A stretch of 64,000 nt of DNA from Brassica napus (lineage: Eukaryota; Streptophyta; Magnoliopsida; Brassicales; Brassicaceae), in contig NW_026016805.1 in assembly GCF_020379485.1 (NCBI RefSeq), positions 1-64,000 of the forward strand. Direction: 5' to 3'. The notes under the pieces are model-generated. The model was not told the DNA's origin and ran no database searches. It was given only the letters and a program-made list of their open reading frames with translations. A program made the translations under genes and the position numbers. Numbering within the stretch: the stretch's first letter is position 1; the number at the start of each line of letters is the position of its first letter. Positions 55,901 to 64,000 of the stretch are shown here, piece by piece.

Positions 55901-58900
55901 TATCCAAATCAAGCTTCTTACAAAGAGATTCATCCTGGTTGATTGGAACGACGAAGAAGCTGTGCTATTCCCAAACTGGGAAACTGGAATCACCTGATTT
56001 GAAAGTGGGATAACTTCTTCATGCCAACTCCTATGAGATTTATTCAACTTCCTGGTGATTCTCCACCACTTTATGTATCCAAATCAAGCTTCTTACAAAG
56101 AGATTCATCCTGGTTTGATTGGAACGACGAAGAAGCTGTGCTATTCCCAAACTGGGAAACTGGAATCACCTGATTTGAAAGTGGGATAACTTCTTCATGC
56201 CAACTCCTATGAGATTTATTCAACTTCCTGGTGATTCTCCACCACTTTATGTATCCAAATCAAGCTTCTTACAAAGAGATTCATCCTGGTTTGATTGGAA
56301 CGACGAAGAAGCTGTGCTATTCCCAAACTGGGAAACTGGAATCACCTGATTTGAAAGTGGGATAACTTCTTCATGCCAACTCCTATGAGATTTATTCAAC
56401 TTCCTGGTGATTCTCCACCACTTTATGTATCCAAATCAAGCTTCTTACAAAGAGATTCATCCTGGTTTGATTGGAACGACGAAGAAGCTGTGCTATTCCC
56501 AAACTGGGAAACTGGAATCACCTGATTTGAAAGTGGGATAACTTCTTCATGCCAACTCCTATGAGATTTATTCAACTTCCTGGTGATTCTCCACCACTTT
56601 ATGTATCCAAATCAAGCTTCTTACAAAGAGATTCATCCTGGTTTGATTGGAACGACGAAGAAGCTGTGCTATTCCCAAACTGGGAAACTGGAATCACCTG
56701 ATTTGAAAGTGGGATAACTTCTTCATGCCAACTCCTATGAGATTTATTCAACTTCCTGGTGATTCTCCACCACTTTATGTATCCAAATCAAGCTTCTTAC
56801 AAAGAGATTCATCCTGGTTTGATTGGAACGACGAAGAAGCTGTGCTATTCCCAAACTGGGAAACTGGAATCACCTGATTTGAAAGTGGGATAACTTCTTC
56901 ATGCCAACTCCTATGAGATTTATTCAACTTCCTGGTGATTCTCCACCACTTTATGTATCCAAATCAAGCTTCTTACAAAGTGATTCATCCTGGTTTGATT
57001 GGAACGACGAAGAAGCTGTGCTATTCCCAAACTGGGAAACTGGAATCACCTGATTTGAAAGTGGGATAACTTCTTCATGCCAACTCCTATGAGATTTATT
57101 CAACTTCCTGGTGATTCTCCACCACTTTATGTATCCAAATCAAGCTTCTTACAAAGAGATTCATCCTGGTTTGATTGGAACGACGAAGAAGCTGTGCTAT
57201 TCCCAAACTGGGAAACTGGAATCACCTGATTTGAAAGTGGGATAACTTCTTCATGCCAACTCCTATGAGATTTATTCAACTTCCTGGTGATTCTCCACCA
57301 CTTTATGTATCCAAATCAAGCTTCTTACAAAGTGATTCATCCTGGTTTGATTGGAACGACGAAGAAGCTGTGCTATTCCCAAACTGGGAAACTGGAATCA
57401 CCTGATTTGAAAGTGGGATAACTTCTTCATGCCAACTCCTATGAGATTTATTCAACTTCCTGGTGATTCTCCACCACTTTATGTATCCAAATCAAGCTTT
57501 TCACAAAGTGATTCATCCTGGTTTGATTGGAACGACGAAGAAGCTGTGCTATTCCCAAACTGGGAAACTGGAATCACCTGATTTGAAAGTGGGATAACTT
57601 CTTCATCCCAACTCCTATGAGATTTATTCAACTTCCTGGTGATTCTCCACCACTTTATGTATCCAAATCAAGCTTCTTACAAAGTGATTCATCCTGGTTT
57701 GATTGGAACGACGAAGAAGCTGTGCTATTCCCAAACTGGGAAACTGGAATCACCTGATTTGAAAGTGGGATAACTTCTTCATGCCAACTCCTATGAGATT
57801 TATTCAACTTCCTGGTGATTCTCCACCACTTTATGTATCCAAATCAAGCTTCTTACAAAGAGATTCATCCTGGTTTGATTGGAACGACGAAGAAGCTGTG
57901 CTATTCCCAAACTGGGAAACTGGAATCACCTGATTTGAAAGTGGGATAACTTCTTCATGCCAACTCCTATGAGATTTATTCAACTTCCTGGTGATTCTCC
58001 ACCACTTTATGTATCCAAATCAAGCTTCTTACAAAGAGATTCATCCTGGTTTGATTGGAACGACGAAGAAGCTGTGCTATTCCCAAACTGGGAAACTGGA
58101 ATCACCTGATTTGAAAGTGGGATAACTTCTTCATGCCAACTCCTATGAGATTTATTCAACTTCCTGGTGATTCTCCACCACTTTATGTATCCAAATCAAG
58201 CTTCTTACAAAGTGATTCATCCTGGTTTGATTGGAACGACGAAGAAGCTGTGCTATTCCCAAACTGGGAAACTGGAATCACCTGATTTGAAAGTGGGATA
58301 ACTTCTTCATGCCAACTCCTATGAGATTTATTCAACTTCCTGGTGATTCTCCACCACTTTATGTATCCAAATCAAGCTTCTTACAAAGTGATTCATCCTG
58401 GTTTGATTGGAACGACGAAGAAGCTGTGCTATTCCCAAACTGGGAAACTGGAATCACCTGATTTGAAAGTGGGATAACTTCTTCATGCCAACTCCTATGA
58501 GATTTATTCAACTTCCTGGTGATTCTCCACCACTTTATGTATCCAAATCAAGCTTCTTACAAAGAGATTCATCCTGGTTTGATTGGAACGACGAAGAAGC
58601 TGTGCTATTCCCAAACTGGGAAACTGGAATCACCTGATTTGAAAGTGGGATAACTTCTTCATCCCAACTCCTATGAGATTTATTCAACTTCCTGGTGATT
58701 CTCCACCACTTTATGTATCCAAATCAAGCTTCTTACAAAGAGATTCATCCTGGTTTGATTGGAACGACGAAGAAGCTGTGCTATTCCCAAACTGGGAAAC
58801 TGGAATCACCTGATTTGAAAGTGGGATAACTTCTTCATGCCAACTCCTATGAGATTTATTCAACTTCCTGGTGATTCTCCACCACTTTATGTATCCAAAT

Positions 58901-61900
58901 CAAGCTTCTTACAAAGAGATTCATCCTGGTTTGATTGGAACGACGAAGAAGCTGTGCTATTCCCAAACTGGGAAACTGGAATCACCTGATTTGAAAGTGG
59001 GATAACTTCTTCATGCCAACTCCTATGAGATTTATTCAACTTCCTGGTGATTCTCCACCACTTTATGTATCCAAATCAAGCTTCTTACAAAGAGATTCAT
59101 CCTGGTTTGATTGGAACGACGAAGAAGCTGTGCTATTCCCAAACTGGGAAACTGGAATCACCTGATTTGAAAGTGGGATAACTTCTTCATGCCAACTCCT
59201 ATGAGATTTATTCAACTTCCTGGTGATTCTCCACCACTTTATGTATCCAAATCAAGCTTCTTACAAAGAGATTCATCCTGGTTTGATTGGAACGACGAAG
59301 AAGCTGTGCTATTCCCAAACTGGGAAACTGGAATCACCTGATTTGAAAGTGGGATAACTTCTTCATGCCAACTCCTATGAGATTTATTCAACTTCCTGGT
59401 GATTCTCCACCACTTTATGTATCCAAATCAAGCTTCTTACAAAGAGATTCATCCTGGTTTGATTGGAACGACGAAGAAGCTGTGCTATTCCCAAACTGGG
59501 AAACTGGAATCACCTGATTTGAAAGTGGGATAACTTCTTCATGCCAACTCCTATGAGATTTATTCAACTTCCTGGTGATTCTCCACCACTTTATGTATCC
59601 AAATCAAGCTTCTTACAAAGTGATTCATCCTGGTTTGATTGGAACGACGAAGAAGCTGTGCTATTCCCAAACTGGGAAACTGGAATCACCTGATTTGAAA
59701 GTGGGATAACTTTTCATGCCAACTCCTATGAGATTTATTCAACTTCCTGGTGATTCTCCACCACTTTATGTATCCAAATCAAGCTTCTTACAAAGTGATT
59801 CATCCTGGTTTGATTGGAACGACGAAGAAGCTGTGCTATTCCCAAACTGGGAAACTGGAATCACCTGATTTGAAAGTGGGATAACTTCTTCATGCCAACT
59901 CCTATGAGATTTATTCAACTTCCTGGTGATTCTCCACCACTTTATGTATCCAAATCAAGCTTCTTACAAAGAGATTCATCCTGGTTTGATTGGAACGACG
60001 AAGAAGCTGTGCTATTCCCAAACTGGGAAACTGGAATCACCTGATTTGAAAGTGGGATAACTTCTTCATGCCAACTCCTATGAGATTTATTCAACTTCCT
60101 GGTGATTCTCCACCACTTTATGTATCCAAATCAAGCTTCTTACAAAGAGATTCATCCTGGTTTGATTGGAACGACGAAGAAGCTGTGCTATTCCCAAACT
60201 GGGAAACTGGAATCACCTGATTTGAAAGTGGGATAACTTCTTCATGCCAACTCCTATGAGATTTATTCAACTTCCTGGTGATTCTCCACCACTTTATGTA
60301 TCCAAATCAAGCTTCTTACAAAGATTCATCCTGGTTTGATTGGAACGACGAAGAAGCTGTGCTATTCCCAAACTGGGAAACTGGAATCACCTGATTTGAA
60401 AGTGGGATAACTTCTTCATGCCAACTCCTATGAGATTTATTCAACTTCCTGGTGATTCTCCACCACTTTATGTATCCAAATCAAGCTTCTTACAAAGAGA
60501 TTCATCCTGGTTGATTGGAACGACGAAGAAGCTGTGCTATTCCCAAACTGGGAAACTGGAATCACCTGATTTGAAAGTGGGATAACTTCTTCATGCCAAC
60601 TCCTATGAGATTTATTCAACTTCCTGGTGATTCTCCACCACTTTATGTATCCAAATCAAGCTTCTTACAAAGTGATTCATCCTGGTTTGATTGGAACGAC
60701 GAAGAAGCTGTGTGCTATTCCCAAACTGGGAAACTGGAATCACCTGATTTGAAAGTGGGATAACTTCTTCATGCCAACTCCTATGAGATTTATTCAACTT
60801 CCTGGTGATTCTCCACCACTTTATGTATCCAAATCAAGCTTTTACAAAGTGATTCATCCTGGTTTGATTGGAACGACGAAGAAGCTGTGCTATTCCCAAA
60901 CTGGGAAACTGGAATCACCTGATTTGAAAGTGGGATAACTTCTTCATCCCTCCTATGAGATTTATTCAACTTCCTGGTGATTCTCCACCACTTTATGTAT
61001 CCAAATCAAGCTTCTTACAAAGTGATTCATCCTGGTTTGATTGGAACGAACGAAGAAGCTGTGCTATTCCCAAACTGGGAAACTGGAATCACCTGATTTG
61101 AAAGTGGGATAACTTCTTCATGCCACTCCTATGAGATTTATTCAACTTCCTGGTGATTCTCCACCACTTTATGTATCCAAATCAAGCTTCTTACAAAGAG
61201 ATTCATCCTGGTTGATTGGAACGACGAAGAAGCTGTGCTATTCCCAAACTGGGAAACTGGAATCACCTGATTTGAAAGTGGGATAACTTCTTCATGCCAA
61301 CTCCTATGAGATTTATTCAACTTCCTGGTGATTCTCCACCACTTTATGTATCCAAATCAAGCTTCTTACAAAGAGATTCATCCTGGTTTGATTGGAACGA
61401 CGAAGAAGCTGTGCTATTCCCCAAACTGGGAAACTGGAATCACCTGATTTGAAAGTGGGATAACTTCTTCATGCCAACTCCTATGAGATTTATTCAACTT
61501 CCTGGTGATTCTCCACCACTTTATGTATCCAAATCAAGCTTCTTACAAAGAGATTCATCCTGGTTTGATTGGAACGACGAAGAAGCTGTGCTATTCCCAA
61601 ACTGGGAAACTGGAATCACCTGATTTGAAAGTGGGATAACTTCTTCATGCCAACTCCTATGAGATTTATTCAACTTCCTGGTGATTCTCCACCACTTTAT
61701 GTATCCAAATCAAGCTTCTTACAAAGTGATTCATCCTGGTTTGATTGGAACGACGAAGAAGCTGTGCTATTCCCAAACTGGGAAACTGGAATCACCTGAT
61801 TTGAAAGTGGGATAACTTCTTCATGCCAACTCCTATGAGATTTATTCAACTTCCTGGTGATTCTCCACCACTTTATGTATCCAAATCAAGCTTCTTACAA

Positions 61901-64000
61901 AGAGATTCATCCTGGTTTGATTGGAACGACGAAGAAGCTGTGCTATTCCCAAACTGGGAAACTGGAATCACCTGATTTGAAAGTGGGATAACTTCTTCAT
62001 GCCAACTCCTATGAGATTTATTCAACTTCCTGGTGATTCTCCACCACTTTATGTATCCAAATCAAGCTTCTCACAAAGTGATTCATCCTGGTTTGATTGG
62101 AACGACGAAGAAGCTGTGCTATTCCCAAACTGGGAAACTGGAATCACCTGATTTGAAAGTGGGATAACTTCTTCATGCCAACTCCTATGAGATTTATTCA
62201 ACTTCCTGGTGATTCTCCACCACTTTATGTATCCAAATCAAGCTTCTCACAAAGTGATTCATCCTGGTTTGATTGGAACGACGAAGAAGCTGTGCTATTC
62301 CCAAACTGGGAAACTGGAATCACCTGATTTGAAAGTGGGATAACTTCTTCATCCCAACTCCTATGAGATTTATTCAACTTCCTGGTGATTCTCCCACTTT
62401 ATGTATCCAAATCAAGCTTCTCACAAAGTGATTCATCCTGGTTTGATTGGAACGACGAAGAAGCTGTGCTATTCCCAAACTGGGAAACTGGAATCACCTG
62501 ATTTGAAAGTGGGATAACTTCTTCATGCCAACTCCTATGAGATTTATTCAACTTCCTGGTGATTCTCCACCACTTTATGTATCCAAATCAAGCTTCTTAC
62601 AAAGAGATTCATCCTGGTTTGATTGGAACGACGAAGAAGCTGTGCTATTCCCAAACTGGGAAACTGGAATCACCTGATTTGAAAGTGGGATAACTTCTTC
62701 ATGCCAACTCCTATGAGATTTATTCAACTTCCTGGTGATTCTCCACCACTTTATGTATCCAAATCAAGCTTCTTACAAAGAGATTCATCCTGGTTTGATT
62801 GGAACGACGAAGAAGCTGTGCTATTCCCAAACTGGGAAACTGGAATCACCTGATTTGAAAGTGGGATAACTTCTTCATGCCAACTCCTATGAGATTTATT
62901 CAACTTCCTGGTGATTCTCCACCACTTTATGTATCCAAATCAAGCTTCTTACAAAGAGATTCATCCTGGTTTGATTGGAACGACGAAGAAGCTGTGCTAT
63001 TCCCAAACTGGGAAACTGGAATCACCTGATTTGAAAGTGGGATAACTTCTTCATGCCAACTCCTATGAGATTTATTCAACTTCCTGGTGATTCTCCACCA
63101 CTTTATGTATCCAAATCAAGCTTCTTACAAAGTGATTCATCCTGGTTTGATTGGAACGACGAAGAAGCTGTGCTATTCCCAAACTGGGAAACTGGAATCA
63201 CCTGATTTGAAAGTGGGATAACTTCTTCATCCCAACTCCTATGAGATTTATTCAACTTCCTGGTGATTCTCCACCACTTTATGTATCCAAATCAAGCTTC
63301 TTACAAAGTGATTCATCCTGGTTTGATTGGAACGACGAAGAAGCTGTGCTATTCCCAAACTGGGAAACTGGAATCACCTGATTTGAAAGTGGGATAACTT
63401 CTTCATGCCAACTCCTATGAGATTTATTCAACTTCCTGGTGATTCTCCACCACTTTATGTATCCAAATCAAGCTTCTTACAAAGAGATTCATCATCCTGG
63501 TTTGATTGGAACGACGAAGAAGCTGTGCTATTCCCAAACTGGGAAACTGGAATCACCTGATTTGAAAGTGGGATAACTTCTTCATGCCAACTCCTATGAG
63601 ATTTATTCAACTTCCTGGTGATTCTCCACCACTTTATGTATCCAAATCAAGCTTCTTACAAAGAGATTCATCCTGGTTTGATTGGAACGACGAAGAAGCT
63701 GTGCTATTCCCAAACTGGGAAACTGGAATCACCTGATTTGAAAGTGGGATAACTTCTTCATGCCAACTCCTATGAGATTTATTCAACTTCCTGGTGATTC
63801 TCCACCACTTTATGTATCCAAATCAAGCTTCTTACAAAGTGATTCATCCTGGTTTGATTGGAACGACGAAGAAGCTGTGCTATTCCCAAACTGGGAAACT
63901 GGAATCACCTGATTTGAAAGTGGGATAACTTCTTCATGCCAACTCTATGAGATTTATTCAACTTCCTGGTGATTCTCCACCACTTTATGTATCCAAATCA

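Larger units (their letters stand above)
47833..64000 (+). repeat. Satellite array A3: ~92 CentBr-like monomers, continuing past the window
   Basis: Same monomer and orientation as A1 and A2. Monomers with CTTCTCACAAAGTG (AAGCTT at about 49050, 49402, 52394 and 52746, and others near 51515, 54683, 62070, 62248 and 62420) were seen only here. Near the right side single-base errors are more frequent: an extra GT in GCTGTGTGC at about 60710, GAACGAACG at about 61047, a four-C run at about 61420, and CTCCCACTT near 62393. No gene is supported in this 16-kb stretch. Confidence 0.97.

Noticed and set aside
2841..61320. Many ~60-codon minus-strand open frames (MNKSHRSWHEEV...) and longer fused ones in the satellite
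   Set aside because: They are translations of the 176-bp monomer that stay open only where a base is missing. They recur identically, lack gene signals and are by-products of the repeat.
2216..64000. CRISPR-like regular repeats
   Set aside because: The repeats are contiguous 176-bp units without unique spacers, in a plant centromere context.

Overview
The window is a plant centromere, almost certainly from Brassica or a close relative such as Raphanus. About 34 kb is a head-to-tail satellite with a 176-bp monomer, nearly every copy carrying an AAGCTT site. The monomer matches what I know of CentBr, the Brassica HindIII centromeric satellite. The remaining ~30 kb consists of Ty1/copia-type LTR retrotransposons inserted in the satellite and in each other. 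Centromere-enriched Ty1/copia elements (CRB) are known in Brassica. The family match is from memory and was not searched. I see no host gene, tRNA, rRNA, bacterial feature or CRISPR array.

Layout: 1-2215 is the 3' end of a decayed copia element (E1) plus ~220 bp of unassigned CT-rich DNA. 2216-15399 is satellite array A1 (~75 monomers). 15400-26982 is element E2 (minus strand), split by the complete element E3 (plus strand, 17436-23614). 26983-31860 is array A2 (~28 monomers). 31861-47831 is a second nest: E5 (plus strand, 5' LTR and about two thirds of its body), with E4 (32261-38175) inside its 5' LTR and E6 (41847-47831) inside its reverse transcriptase region. 47833-64000 is array A3 (~92 monomers). 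All three arrays run in the same direction. E2's target-site duplication (GGTTT) rejoins A1 and A2 in register, so they were once one array.

The elements form two subfamilies. Subfamily A (E1, E3, E4, E6) has a Gag with a CCHC zinc knuckle and LTRs with clusters of TACGG/CCGTA words. Subfamily B (E2, E5) has a shorter, divergent Gag in which I see no zinc knuckle, and LTRs with an inverted repeat. E4 (1502 codons) and E6 (about 1508 codons) keep one uninterrupted Gag-protease-integrase-reverse transcriptase-RNase H polyprotein. E1, E2, E3 and E5 are broken by stops, frameshifts, nested insertions or truncation. LTR pairs differ by only about 0.5-0.7% (counted by eye), so all datable insertions are recent. 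E3 is younger than E2, and E4 and E6 are younger than E5.

Most notable observations: all element/satellite junctions fall in a 16-bp part of the 176-bp monomer; A1 contains a 10-monomer higher-order repeat in three tandem copies; monomer variants are private to the arrays between insertions; the zinc-knuckle-less Gag is shared by two elements; and E6 meets satellite with no target duplication, the 3' third of E5 being missing. All comparisons were made by eye within this window.
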